NCBI GenBank assembly: GCA_041394185.1
Contig: JAWKIQ010000003.1
Location: forward strand, 496,001-560,000
DNA length: 64,000 bases
DNA from: Acidimicrobiales bacterium
Lineage (GTDB): Bacteria > Actinomycetota > Acidimicrobiia > Acidimicrobiales > Poriferisodalaceae
Reading direction: 5' to 3'
Positions 52,945 to 61,520 of this stretch are shown here, one piece after another (positions within the stretch are counted from its first letter, which is position 1; every line of letters begins with the position of its first letter). The notes beneath the pieces were generated by a model, which was not told where the DNA came from, did not search any database, and worked only from the letters and a program-made list of their open reading frames with translations. Position numbers and translations under genes: made by a program.

Positions 52945-54693
52945 CTAGTCGATCGGCGGCAGCGACTCGAGGTCGACGACAAATGGTTCGTCCACCCGAT
53001 GGTCGGTGTCGCCCAGGCGCCAGGCGATGGGCCAGTACCGCGCTGAGGGCTCAAGGCGAAGCTCCGTGACTTCCACCGGCAACTCGAAGCGCAAAACCAC
53101 GGTCTGGCGCTCACCGGGCATCACGCTGGTAGACGTAGCCACGATTCGGGTAGGGCCGTCGCCACCTGCCACCTCCAGGTCGTCGACCCCGTCGAAGCGC
53201 GAATCGACAGCGGCGCCTGGGGTGTTCGCCGTAACCAGTACGACATACTCGCCAAGCTCGACCGGAGTCTCGTCCGTGGGCTGCGGCCCGGTGATATAGA
53301 GGGGTTCCTCAGACGGATCGACGACGTTGTCTATGGCGATCTCGACCTCGACACTGCGCACATCACCCTCGACGGAAGCCTTCATACCCGTGCGAACCTC
53401 GATGAAATAGTCCAGCTTGGAAGGCGACCGGTTGGAGAACGCGAGCGACAACGAGTTGGGCACGAGTTCGCCGTCGAGTTGGGCCTCGGCCCATGCCGCC
53501 TGCCGGTCGGCGTCGGGTGACCAAAGCAGCAGATGGCGTCCGGCGAGCGCCCGGGCGACCCTGGGAACGAACTCGTCCAGATCGTGGTCCCTTGTCAGCG
53601 CCGCCGACAAGATGGCTGGTGCCAGCGATCGTTCAGCCTGCCGCCGCTCGGTGTTGGTCTGCTCGACGTCGATGGTCAAATACTGGCCATGGAGCAGGTA
53701 TTCGAGGATGTTGTCCTCGGTGTAGTCGAGGCCGTCGACGGTCACGGGCCCCATGCCGGCGAGCAGGGCTTCGAGCATGAACGGATCTACCAGGATCACA
53801 CCGTCGAGAGCCTCCCCGGTTGCCGCCTGCCACATTCGCAGAGCCGACTCGGCCGTTTCGGGGAACCTCGGGGTGAGTCCGAGGTTGCGCCACTCGGTCT
53901 CGACCTCGGCGAAGCCGAAGTGGTCTTCGTAGGTCTTCGTGAGCTCGACAGCGCCGGGTTCTAGGTTTCGGTAGAACGAGCTGCCGAGATCGGTGACCAC
54001 AACGGCACCGCCCTGGGTCCGCAGCACCCCGGTCGTGAGGATCATGCCGCTTCCCGCCCGCATCTCAGCGTTGTTGGCGATCAGCAACAGGTGATTCTCG
54101 GGTCCATCCAACAGCTCGGCGACCGCCGAAGTCGATGCCCTCACCCGCGAGGCCGTCGCCCGCAGGCGGTCGAAGCGATCGACGACTTCGGCCCGGGTCT
54201 CGGCCAACACCGATATCAGCGCATTGCCATCACCCAGATCGGCGGCCTGGATCGCATCCTCGACAAGCCCGACGTTCTCCGACACCAGACGCATTCGAGC
54301 CAGAACAGAGCTGTCCTCGTCGAACCCCGAGCGGATGTCGCGAACTGACGACGAGGCAACGCGCAAGACGCCCGAGATTCCAGACGACAGATCGTCTGCC
54401 GCCTTTATCTGGCGGCCCAGGACCGGAAGCCAGTGAGCAGGCCTCATCAAGGGCCGACTGAGCCGCTCGTGGGCCGACTCGAGAAGGGTCGCGGAGGCGT
54501 CCAGAGGTTCGATGGCGTCACCCGCGAGGAGGTCCTCGAGCCTGAAGGAGTCGACCTCTTCGATTATCGACTGCGCCTCGCGAGCCTCGTCAACAGCCTT
54601 CTTCGCGTTGTACGCGGCCCAGATGGCCCAGACGAAGACCGCTACAGCGAATAGAGCAAAGACGGAAAGCAGGTTGCGCTTGATGAAACCCAT
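52945..54693 (-). CDS. DUF4012 domain membrane-anchored protein
   Basis: 582 residues. One N-terminal membrane helix (about residues 8-28) and a long extracytoplasmic part. The DUF4012 core is LLIANNAEMRAGSGMI, TYEDHFGFAEVETEWRNLGLTP in outline, and DGVILVDPFMLEALL. ATG at 54693 is chosen over the TTG just before it. DUF4012 proteins lie beside actinobacterial surface-glycopolymer genes, where a ligase or attachment role is suspected. It is the third gene of a short run with the LAFTG protein. Confidence 0.85.
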   Translation of the reverse strand: MGFIKRNLLSVFALFAVAVFVWAIWAAYNAKKAVDEAREAQSIIEEVDSFRLEDLLAGDAIEPLDASATLLESAHERLSRPLMRPAHWLPVLGRQIKAADDLSSGISGVLRVASSSVRDIRSGFDEDSSVLARMRLVSENVGLVEDAIQAADLGDGNALISVLAETRAEVVDRFDRLRATASRVRASTSAVAELLDGPENHLLLIANNAEMRAGSGMILTTGVLRTQGGAVVVTDLGSSFYRNLEPGAVELTKTYEDHFGFAEVETEWRNLGLTPRFPETAESALRMWQAATGEALDGVILVDPFMLEALLAGMGPVTVDGLDYTEDNILEYLLHGQYLTIDVEQTNTERRQAERSLAPAILSAALTRDHDLDEFVPRVARALAGRHLLLWSPDADRQAAWAEAQLDGELVPNSLSLAFSNRSPSKLDYFIEVRTGMKASVEGDVRSVEVEIAIDNVVDPSEEPLYITGPQPTDETPVELGEYVVLVTANTPGAAVDSRFDGVDDLEVAGGDGPTRIVATSTSVMPGERQTVVLRFELPVEVTELRLEPSARYWPIAWRLGDTDHRVDEPFVVDLESLPPID

Positions 54694-54726
54694 CAAGCGG
54701 CAGAGCCTAGATTGTGCTCGACGAGA

Positions 54727-55125
54727 TCAGTCGTCATCGCGGCGGCGACTGACGGCCACCATGAGAGCTCCAGCTCCGAGCGCTGCGCCACCGATGAGGG
54801 TGAGGGACAGGGCGTCGCCACCTGTGAATGCCAGTTGACCATCGTCGACTTGACCCACAGTGCCGCTGCCGGTGGTGCCACCCGCAGAGGTATCGGTACC
54901 GGTGGTGGTGTCGCCACCACCGGTCGTGCCGTCGGCGCCGGTCCCGGTGCCGCCGGTATCGCCTGTCGAACCGCCGCCGGTATCGGTCGTCTGCCCGGTG
55001 CTGCCGGACCCACCATCGGAGTATGCGTCCGCCGCACCGGCCGGAGCAGAACCCAGAGCAAGGCATGCCGCCACGGCCAGCGCAGCAACTCCCGAACGCC
55101 TCAGAGCTTCACGATTCTTTCGCAT
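54727..55125 (-). CDS. small LAFTG-type sortase substrate or surface protein
   Basis: 132 residues. A signal peptide (to AGA-AD near residue 32), then a Gly/Thr/Ser-rich stretch (about 35-90), then QLAFTGG, a hydrophobic helix (about 103-125) and RRRDDD. LAxTG is the recognition motif of class E sortases in actinomycetes, so the protein is probably cross-linked to peptidoglycan or pili. A VAAC lipobox-like site in the signal peptide is an alternative anchor. ATG at 55125 has AAGGTG 6 nt upstream. No sortase gene is in the window. Confidence 0.82.
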   Translation of the reverse strand: MRKNREALRRSGVAALAVAACLALGSAPAGAADAYSDGGSGSTGQTTDTGGGSTGDTGGTGTGADGTTGGGDTTTGTDTSAGGTTGSGTVGQVDDGQLAFTGGDALSLTLIGGAALGAGALMVAVSRRRDDD

Positions 55126-55196
55126 TTGATTCACCTTGCAGTCCCGCCATCTCTCGGCATCTGCAGCAGAGAGTGAGAATTATTGGGTAGGTCAAC

Positions 55197-55224
55197 ACTT
55201 TACGTGGTTTTCGGCTGTTGTCAA
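55197..55224 (-). promoter_or_regulatory. predicted promoter of the LAFTG surface-protein gene
   Basis: On the minus strand TTGACA (55224-55219), a 16-nt spacer and TAAAGT (55202-55197) lie 72 bp upstream of the ATG at 55125. The -35 is a perfect consensus. A second TTGACC lies just downstream (near 55190). Confidence 0.45.
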
Positions 55225-55227
55225 CAG

Positions 55228-55815
55228 TCAGGACCCTAACCCCGTGAGCGACTGCCCACCAGAGAACAACGTCGGTACAAGTGCGTCGATTTCAGTCTGG
55301 ATCTCCTGGAACGCCTTTTTGTAGGCACCCTTGCGGCGCCCATACGGATCCGCGATGTCCTCCCTCGAACCCCCAGCACCCAGGTGACCGGGCGTGCGGT
55401 CAGACCCGACATCGAGCACATAGTCGCGAAGGCTCGCCCCGGCATCGCGTGGCCCGAAGCCCGAAGCCCTGATGGCGAACTCGCGAAGGGTATAGATCCG
55501 AGGCACCGACTCGAGATCGAGCACGGCGGCCTCGGTTGCGTGCCGCCCGGTCATGGTCAAGATCAGATCGGCACCCCGCACGTGGTCGGGGGTCATGCGT
55601 GTGCTCAGGTGCGCCGAGGCATCTATGCCCGCACCAGCAAGAACCGAAAGGGCGTGCTTTGGCATCGACTGGCCCTCGGCGGCAAAGCCCGCAGATCGCA
55701 CGCTTGCGGCGATGCCCATCGCGTCGAGCCTCGAAGACATCAGGTACTGACCCATCGGCGAGCGGCAGATGTTGCCAGTGCAAACGAAGAGAATCCGTGG
55801 AGGTCGATCGGTCAC
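55228..55815 (-). CDS. low-molecular-weight protein-tyrosine phosphatase
   Basis: 195 residues. The P-loop is VCTGNICRSP (CX5R) at the N terminus, and the general acid Asp lies in DIADPYG, the standard LMW-PTP pair. The C terminus is somewhat longer than usual. Such phosphatases often control tyrosine kinases of polysaccharide export, and its position between prmC and the glycan island fits that. No BY-kinase gene is in the window. GTG start at 55815. Confidence 0.9.
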   Translation of the reverse strand: MTDRPPRILFVCTGNICRSPMGQYLMSSRLDAMGIAASVRSAGFAAEGQSMPKHALSVLAGAGIDASAHLSTRMTPDHVRGADLILTMTGRHATEAAVLDLESVPRIYTLREFAIRASGFGPRDAGASLRDYVLDVGSDRTPGHLGAGGSREDIADPYGRRKGAYKKAFQEIQTEIDALVPTLFSGGQSLTGLGS

Positions 55816-55850
55816 CAGGCCTCACTCTATTGGGCCAAAGGGCCCCCGAC

Positions 55851-56726
55851 TCAAAGGGGCTGGCCCCGGGTTGCGATGACGAAGCGCTCGATACCGGCAA
55901 GGTCGCGGGCTGTCACAACCGATCCGAATCCCGCATCCCGACACCAGGAACACACAAGAGCTACCTGTTGTGGCCCCATCTCCAGAAACAGGGCCCCAGA
56001 CTCGGCGAGCCACCCAGGTGCGCCATTCACGATCATCGCCAGATCGTTCGTTCCCTGCGGGCCCGAGAACAAGGCGGTGTGGGGTTCGTGGTCGATCACC
56101 GAGGCGTCGAGCTGCGCGTCATCGGCCACATACGGCGGGTTGGAGACCAACACGTCGACCGTTCCGCGAAGGTCTTCGGGAAGAGCCTCGAACCAGTCGC
56201 CCTCGACGATGCCAACACGCGAACCGTGGCGCCCCAGACCGGCGAGGTTGGCGCGTGCGACACTGATGGCATCTGGATCCGAATCTGTGAGCCAGATCTG
56301 AGCCGTCGGGTGCTCAAAGGCCACCGCCAGACCGATCGCTCCGCTACCAGTACCCAGATCGACGACCAAAGGCGACCTGATCGACGCCAGCCGATCCAAG
56401 ACCAACCCCGCCAACACCTCGGTCTCGGGCCGGGGAATCAGCACACGTGTGTCGATCATCAAATCGAGCATTCGAAACGGCCAATGTCCCAGCACGTACT
56501 GGATGGGCACGCCGGCCAGCCGTCGCTCGATCATCTGATCGAAACGCGCCACACCCCGCACCGTGGCCAGTTCGAAACGGCGCTCGAACCATTCTCCAGA
56601 AGAGAAGCCCGCCGCTTCCTCGACCAGCCAACGCCCCTCTAGCTCGGGCTGTTCAATACCCGCCTCAGCCAACCGCCGCTCGGCCTCGGCTGCAAATGCA
56701 CTCCAAGGGACAGTCCCATCCGACAC
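55851..56726 (-). CDS. prmC: peptide chain release factor N5-glutamine methyltransferase
   Basis: 291 residues. It methylates the Gln of the GGQ loop of RF1 and RF2. The SAM motif is VVDLGTGSGAIGLAVA and the catalytic motif is NPPYVAD; a helical N-terminal domain has PIQYVLGHWPF. It lies 6 bp downstream of prfA, the gene of its substrate, the normal arrangement. GTG start at 56726. Confidence 0.95.
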   Translation of the reverse strand: MSDGTVPWSAFAAEAERRLAEAGIEQPELEGRWLVEEAAGFSSGEWFERRFELATVRGVARFDQMIERRLAGVPIQYVLGHWPFRMLDLMIDTRVLIPRPETEVLAGLVLDRLASIRSPLVVDLGTGSGAIGLAVAFEHPTAQIWLTDSDPDAISVARANLAGLGRHGSRVGIVEGDWFEALPEDLRGTVDVLVSNPPYVADDAQLDASVIDHEPHTALFSGPQGTNDLAMIVNGAPGWLAESGALFLEMGPQQVALVCSWCRDAGFGSVVTARDLAGIERFVIATRGQPL

Positions 56727-56732
56727 CGACGT

Positions 56733-57797
56733 TCAACCCTCGGTGCTGAGCTGACGCTGGCGCTCGTCTTGCTGCAAAGACTCGACCACCTCGTCGAGTT
56801 CGCCCGAAAGGACCTTGTCGAGCTTGTACAGGGTCAGCCCGATGCGATGATCGGTGACCCGGTTTTCTTTGAAGTTGTAGGTGCGGATCTTCTCGCTGCG
56901 ACCTCCACCACCCACCTGGTCGCGTCTCGCGGCCGAGAGCTCGGCCGCCCTCGCATCCTGTTCTGCTTTCAACAACCGTGATCTCAAGACCCGAAGCGCC
57001 TTCTCCTTGTTCTGGAGCTGGCTCTTCTCATCCTGCATCGACACCACCATGCCTGTCGGCTTGTGGGTGATTCGAACCGCTGAGTCGGTGGTGTTGACCG
57101 ACTGACCACCGGGGCCCGACGCCCTGAAGACGTCGACGGTCAGATCGTTGGGATCTATGTCGACCTCGACCTCGTCGGCCTCCGGCAACACCGTGACGGT
57201 GGCAGACGAGGTGTGGACCCGGCCCTGCGACTCGGTCACGGGCACCCGCTGCACCCGGTGAGGGCCTCCCTCGTGCTTGAGCATCGACCACGCCGAATCG
57301 CCCTTCACCACAGCGGTGATGTCGCTGTAGCCACCCAGGTCGGAGGGGTCGGCGCTGATGATCTCGAGCTTCCAGCCCCGCGCCAACGCGAAGTTGCGGT
57401 ACATCTCGAAGAGATCGCGGGCGAACAGGTTGGCCTCCTCTCCCCCCTCGGCGCCGCGTATTTCGAGGATCACGTTCTTGCCATCGTTGGGATCTTTGGG
57501 CAGCAGCTTGAGCTTGAACTGGGCCTCCAGGCGGGCAACCTCGGCATCGGCCGCTTCGACCATCTCGGTCATCTCGCGCCGATCGGCACCGCTGGACTCT
57601 TCCAACATCTCTCGCGCCGTGGCCGCGTCTTCGATCGCCGAACGCCAGCGTCGGCCGACCTCGACGACCTCGGACAACTCGGCGTGCCTTCTGCCCACCT
57701 CGGCGAACCGAGACCGATCGGTGACCACGTCGGGATCGCCCAGCTGGGTCTCGACAACGGTGAGTTCGTCTTCGAGTTGGGTCAGTCGGTCGAGCAC
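56733..57797 (-). CDS. prfA: peptide chain release factor 1
   Basis: 354 residues. The GGQ catalytic loop is SGPGGQSVNTTDSAVRITH, and the stop-codon recognition motif is PVT in QRVPVTESQGRVHTS, the RF1 type that reads UAA and UAG. The N-terminal coiled coil (LDRLTQLEDELTVVE) and length are normal. GTG start at 57797. It follows the conserved unknown gene after 11 bp. Confidence 0.96.
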   Translation of the reverse strand: MLDRLTQLEDELTVVETQLGDPDVVTDRSRFAEVGRRHAELSEVVEVGRRWRSAIEDAATAREMLEESSGADRREMTEMVEAADAEVARLEAQFKLKLLPKDPNDGKNVILEIRGAEGGEEANLFARDLFEMYRNFALARGWKLEIISADPSDLGGYSDITAVVKGDSAWSMLKHEGGPHRVQRVPVTESQGRVHTSSATVTVLPEADEVEVDIDPNDLTVDVFRASGPGGQSVNTTDSAVRITHKPTGMVVSMQDEKSQLQNKEKALRVLRSRLLKAEQDARAAELSAARRDQVGGGGRSEKIRTYNFKENRVTDHRIGLTLYKLDKVLSGELDEVVESLQQDERQRQLSTEG

Positions 57798-57808
57798 GTT
57801 CGCCGAGG

Positions 57809-58810
57809 CTACAGCCCTGCCGCGGCGAACCAGTCGTTACCCACCGTCACCAACCTGGCACCACCCACGACACCACCGACCAATTCGGCGGTGAACGAGA
57901 CAGCGTCACGTTCGGGCACCACGACCAACAGCTCGGCCGATGGAGCCAACAGGTGCCTGGCGTGGGCGGCAAAGGGAACCAGCTCGAGGTCTACGCCAAC
58001 CGACGCCACGACAACAGCCCCCACCTCGTCACCGTCTCCCGCAAGTGCCACCGCAGGACAAGGATCGGCCAGGTTGGGGCGAGGAGATGGCGGTTGCGCC
58101 GGAGAAACCCACTGAAACCCAACCGACGACGGGTCGTCCATGATGACCTGGCGCAACAAGCGCTCGCGGCTCAAACGATTGAACGGGTGCGGGTCTGCAC
58201 CCGCCAGACGATACGGCTCGACCAGATCGACCACGCGAGCCAAGGTGACCTCAGCAGGTTCGTTGGAGTGGATTATCTCGTTCATCATGCGGTCGTCGAC
58301 GCTGACGCCCACAACCAGCCGAGGCCCGAACTCGTCCACCTCGACCCGCCCAACCTCGAGGCCCCTGACCTCGGCCAGAACCACGCCATGTTCCACGAAG
58401 GGCCGGGCACCGGCCGCTTCGATGGCGGGAATCAGCGACAGGGCTTCGGGCGCTGGCTCTGCTCCGACGTCGACAGGAGCCGCGTTGGCAGGGTTGACCG
58501 CCGTTCCGTCGACCGCCCAAACCCAGACGGGGCGGTCGAGCAGTGACGCGCGCAGGGCGACCGACCCTGCGCCGACCTGACACAACACGTCCAGCCGCTG
58601 GCTGTCGCGTCGACGCGCCATGCCCAAGGCGCGCCCGAGCGAAGTGTCGGGACGCCCTTCGATCAGTGCGAAACAGCGATCAGCAGACCAACCGAAAGCA
58701 CCGCTCTCGCTGCCGCTCGACTCGACCAACTCGACGTCGAACTGCGAGCGCGCCAGCGAGCGGAGCTTGGCCTCGTGAAGCCGCGATCTCTGCTGAGGAT
58801 CGAGCGCCAT
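57809..58810 (-). CDS. conserved protein of unknown function between rpmE and prfA
   Basis: 333 residues, soluble and acidic. There is no signal peptide or membrane helix. Features: a central GVSVDDRMMNEIIHSNEP and a C-terminal GNDWFAAAGL. I recognise no domain. It lies between rpmE and prfA in the same orientation (45 bp after rpmE, 11 bp before prfA), so a link to translation is possible. The codon pattern resembles its neighbours. Function unknown. Confidence 0.75.
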   Translation of the reverse strand: MALDPQQRSRLHEAKLRSLARSQFDVELVESSGSESGAFGWSADRCFALIEGRPDTSLGRALGMARRRDSQRLDVLCQVGAGSVALRASLLDRPVWVWAVDGTAVNPANAAPVDVGAEPAPEALSLIPAIEAAGARPFVEHGVVLAEVRGLEVGRVEVDEFGPRLVVGVSVDDRMMNEIIHSNEPAEVTLARVVDLVEPYRLAGADPHPFNRLSRERLLRQVIMDDPSSVGFQWVSPAQPPSPRPNLADPCPAVALAGDGDEVGAVVVASVGVDLELVPFAAHARHLLAPSAELLVVVPERDAVSFTAELVGGVVGGARLVTVGNDWFAAAGL

Positions 58811-58855
58811 CGGGCGCTCAGCGACCGTGCCCGAAGGGCAACGGCCAAAAGTGTG

Positions 58856-59113
58856 TCACTTGCCGCGACGACGAGCGCCGTAGCGCTTCTCGAAACGCTC
58901 GACACGACCAGCGGTGTCGACGATCTTCATCTGACCGGTGTAGAAGGGATGGCTGGCGCTGGTGAGCTCGGCCTTGGCCAACGGATACTCGTTGCCGTCT
59001 TCCCACACGATGGTCTCGCGCGTCTCGATTGTCGACTGGGTCAAGAAGGAGAACTCGGTCGACGTGTCCTGGAACACGACGGGCCGGTACTCGGGATGGA
59101 TTCCGTCCTTCAT
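58856..59113 (-). CDS. rpmE2: 50S ribosomal protein L31, type B (no zinc motif)
   Basis: 85 residues from the ATG at 59113 (MKDGIHPEYRPVVFQD). HPFYTGQMKIVDTAGRVERF is the L31 core. The CxxC zinc motif of L31 type A is absent, so this is the C-minus type B form usually induced under zinc limitation. Here it occupies the normal rpmE place behind rho, so it may be the main copy. CGGAG lies 10 nt before the ATG; the longer frame upstream overlaps the repeat region. Confidence 0.92.
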   Translation of the reverse strand: MKDGIHPEYRPVVFQDTSTEFSFLTQSTIETRETIVWEDGNEYPLAKAELTSASHPFYTGQMKIVDTAGRVERFEKRYGARRRGK

Positions 59114-59190
59114 TGCAAGAAACTCCGTGATGCTTCGGCCGACGGCTTCAGGGCCGACCGACAACTCTATCCAATGTCTCGGCGAGGCGC

Positions 59191-59310
59191 TACAGGCTCG
59201 GCGCTGCACCCTCTGGCGCGAGCCCTACAGGCTCGGCGCTGCACCCTCTGGCGCGAGCCCTACAGGCTCGGCGCTGCATCCTCTGGCGCGAGCCTTACAG
59301 GCTCGGCGCT
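59191..59310 (-). repeat. 35-bp tandem repeat with hairpins downstream of rho
   Basis: Three 35-bp units (59191, 59226, 59261) and a 15-bp partial fourth (59296-59310) follow each other; units 1 and 2 are identical and unit 3 differs at two positions. Each has CGAGCC-TGTA(G/A)-GGCTCG, a 6-bp hairpin. The last partial unit covers the end of rho, including its stop. On the minus strand the repeat lies between the rho stop and rpmE. Confidence 0.9.
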
Positions 59311-61307
59311 TTGGCAATCTCGGCGAGGAATTCGTCGTTGTTCCGGAACGTCTTCAGACGATCCACCAACAGCTCCAGACCGGCGCCCGAACGCCCCTCT
59401 CCGTCACCTCCGGAAAGGCCCGACAGAACCCGGCGCAGCTTCCAAACCTGCTGCAGCTGCTTGCGCTCGAACAAGAGCTCCTCGTGACGGGTCGACGACG
59501 AATCGACGTCGATGGCCGGATACACGCGCCGCTCGGCGAGACGACGATCGAGGCGCAGCTCCATGTTGCCAGTGCCCTTGAACTCCTCGAAGATCACCTC
59601 ATCCATCTTCGAGCCGGTCTCGATAAGAGCGGTCGCCAAGATCGTCAGCGAACCGCCCTCCTCGACGTTTCGCGCCGCACCGAAGAACTTCTTGGGCGGA
59701 TACAGCGCCCCGGTGTCGATACCACCCGACATGATGCGGCCCGTGGCGGGCGCTGCAAGGTTGTAGGCGCGTGCCAGGCGGGTGATGCCGTCGAGGATGA
59801 TGACGACGTCCTTGCCCTCTTCGACCATGCGCTTGGCGCGCTCGATGGTGACCTCTGCGACCTGGGTGTGCTCGTCGGATGGCCGGTCAAAGGTCGACGC
59901 CACCACGGTGCCGCGCACCGAGCGACGCATGTCGGTGACCTCCTCGGGACGTTCATCGATGAGCAGAACGATCAACTCGACCTCGGGGTTGTTGGCCTCG
60001 ATCGATTGTGCGATCTGCTTCATCACCGTGGTCTTGCCCGCCTTTGGAGGCGAGACGATGAGGCCGCGCTGACCCTTGCCGATGGGCGATACGAGATCGA
60101 TGATGCGAGCCGTCATGTTGCTTGGATCGCTGGTCAACTCGAGCCGGAGCTTCTGGTCTGGGAACAGCGGCGTCAGGTTCTCGAAGCGTGGCCGCTTCTT
60201 GGCTTCCTCGGGATCGACCCCGTTTACCGTGTCGACCCGCAACAGCGCTGGGTTCTTCTCGCTGCGGTTCGCAGGCCGGCTGGTGCCGGTGATGGTGTCG
60301 CCCTTGCGCAGGCCGTGCTGGCGCACCAGCTTTGCGGGCAGGTAGCAGTCTTCCTTCGACGGGAGGAAACCCTTGGTGCGCAAGAAGCCATAGCCCTCGT
60401 CTCGCAGGTCGACGATGCCCTCGACCTCGACGGGGTCACCGGTGAACTGCTCCTCGCGAGGCTCGCGCTCGCGGCCCCGACGACGACGCCGGCGCTTGTT
60501 GTTCGAATCGCCCTGATCGTCGCCGTTTCCGCCGTCGCTGTTGGCTGCATCGTTCCCAGACTCGGCGCCCGAGTTGTTCGAGTTTGCCGAACCCGACTTG
60601 CCAGAGCCCGAGTCGCCCGACTGCTTATCGGCCTGCTGGCCACCTCCAGACCGATTCGAGCCGGACTGATTTGACTCGGCCTTGCCCTGCTGATTTGACT
60701 CGGCCTTGCCCTGCTGGTTGGACTCGGCCTTGGATGCTGCGCTCGAGTCAGGCCGCTTGTCGCCAGCCGATTCCTTCGCCTCCGGGGCCGCGGCGTCGTC
60801 GGACTTGCCGACCGTTCTCACCCGGCGCTTCGGACCGTCTTCGTTGGGAGAGTCTTCAGATCGGCCCCCGGCCGGCACCGAGGCTTGCTTTGTGCCGTTC
60901 GCCTGACCGTCCGAACCAGCCCGATCTGGCTGATCGGCCTCCATTGCGAGCTCCCATTCGGCTTTCGGTTCCTCGTCGGGGGTTTCGACGTCCGGAACCT
61001 TGACCTCGGGCTCGGGGACAGCGGGCGAAGAATCAACCGCAACATCGAGGTCGTCGACATCGAACAGGTTGCCGGCACTTCGCACGCGGGTGCGGGGCCT
61101 GGACGATCCGTTGTCGGAAGGCGACGAGGTCTCTTCCGAGGGCTGGGCGCTGGTGCCGCCGGCCGCAGCCAGGATGGCGTCGACGATGTCGGCCTTCTTG
61201 GCACGCGAGTTGACGGACGCGCCGATCGCTCCCGCGATCTGTTGAAGCTCGTCTCGAGCTTTGCGTTCGAGCACACTCCGGTCGAGTGTTTCGGGCTGAG
61301 TGCTCAT
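59295..61307 (-). CDS. rho: transcription termination factor Rho with a long low-complexity insert
   Basis: 670 residues. An N-terminal Rho_N-like helical region (about 10-50), a disordered insert (about 51-290) and an OB-fold RNA-binding domain (GIVDLRDEGYGFLR) are followed by the ATPase core: Walker A SPPKAGKTT (about 420), the Q-loop and R-loop region, and LIDERPEEVTDM. The insert is N/Q/S/G-rich, with KAESNQQG repeats and a KRRRRRRGRER patch. Actinobacterial Rho often has such inserts; this one is large and Asn/Gln-rich. ATG at 61307 follows GGAGAG. Confidence 0.95.
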   Translation of the reverse strand: MSTQPETLDRSVLERKARDELQQIAGAIGASVNSRAKKADIVDAILAAAGGTSAQPSEETSSPSDNGSSRPRTRVRSAGNLFDVDDLDVAVDSSPAVPEPEVKVPDVETPDEEPKAEWELAMEADQPDRAGSDGQANGTKQASVPAGGRSEDSPNEDGPKRRVRTVGKSDDAAAPEAKESAGDKRPDSSAASKAESNQQGKAESNQQGKAESNQSGSNRSGGGQQADKQSGDSGSGKSGSANSNNSGAESGNDAANSDGGNGDDQGDSNNKRRRRRRGREREPREEQFTGDPVEVEGIVDLRDEGYGFLRTKGFLPSKEDCYLPAKLVRQHGLRKGDTITGTSRPANRSEKNPALLRVDTVNGVDPEEAKKRPRFENLTPLFPDQKLRLELTSDPSNMTARIIDLVSPIGKGQRGLIVSPPKAGKTTVMKQIAQSIEANNPEVELIVLLIDERPEEVTDMRRSVRGTVVASTFDRPSDEHTQVAEVTIERAKRMVEEGKDVVIILDGITRLARAYNLAAPATGRIMSGGIDTGALYPPKKFFGAARNVEEGGSLTILATALIETGSKMDEVIFEEFKGTGNMELRLDRRLAERRVYPAIDVDSSSTRHEELLFERKQLQQVWKLRRVLSGLSGGDGEGRSGAGLELLVDRLKTFRNNDEFLAEIAKAPSL
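60660..60731 (-). repeat. three 24-bp tandem units in the rho insert
   Basis: Units at 60660, 60684 and 60708 encode KAESNQ(Q/S)G three times in a row. They lie in the Asn/Gln-rich disordered region and are likely to vary in copy number. Confidence 0.85.
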
Positions 61308-61458
61308 CAAGCATCTCTCCGATTTAGGAGTACAAGGAATGGCCCCCGAGCCGGGCAAACGAACTTTGAGTTCCCCTGGATCACCGGCGCTTTGCCCTTT
61401 GGGAAAAGAGGCCGGGCCGGGATCGAACTCAACCGGCGTTGGCGCGAGGCCAATGCGA

Positions 61459-61487
61459 AATGTATCGCCACCAACGCCTGTCGGCAA
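61459..61487 (-). promoter_or_regulatory. predicted promoter of rho
   Basis: On the minus strand TTGCCG (61487-61482), a 17-nt spacer and TACATT (61464-61459) match sigma-70 sites at 4 of 6 positions each. They lie in the 213-bp spacer between thrC and rho, giving a leader of about 145 nt. A long leader would fit rho autoregulation. The rest of the spacer shows only GC-rich short repeats and no tRNA. Confidence 0.35.
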
Positions 61488-61520
61488 CCACCGGCCGAAA
61501 CTGAGCAGCGATGTGACCGA

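Noticed and set aside
59191..59310. CRISPR-like array
   Set aside because: The units are directly adjacent with no unique spacers, and no cas genes are near. It is a tandem repeat.
61425..61450. Possible T-loop-like sequence (gggatcgaactc) in the thrC-rho spacer
   Set aside because: The stem does not pair and no acceptor or anticodon arm can be drawn, so it is not a tRNA gene.
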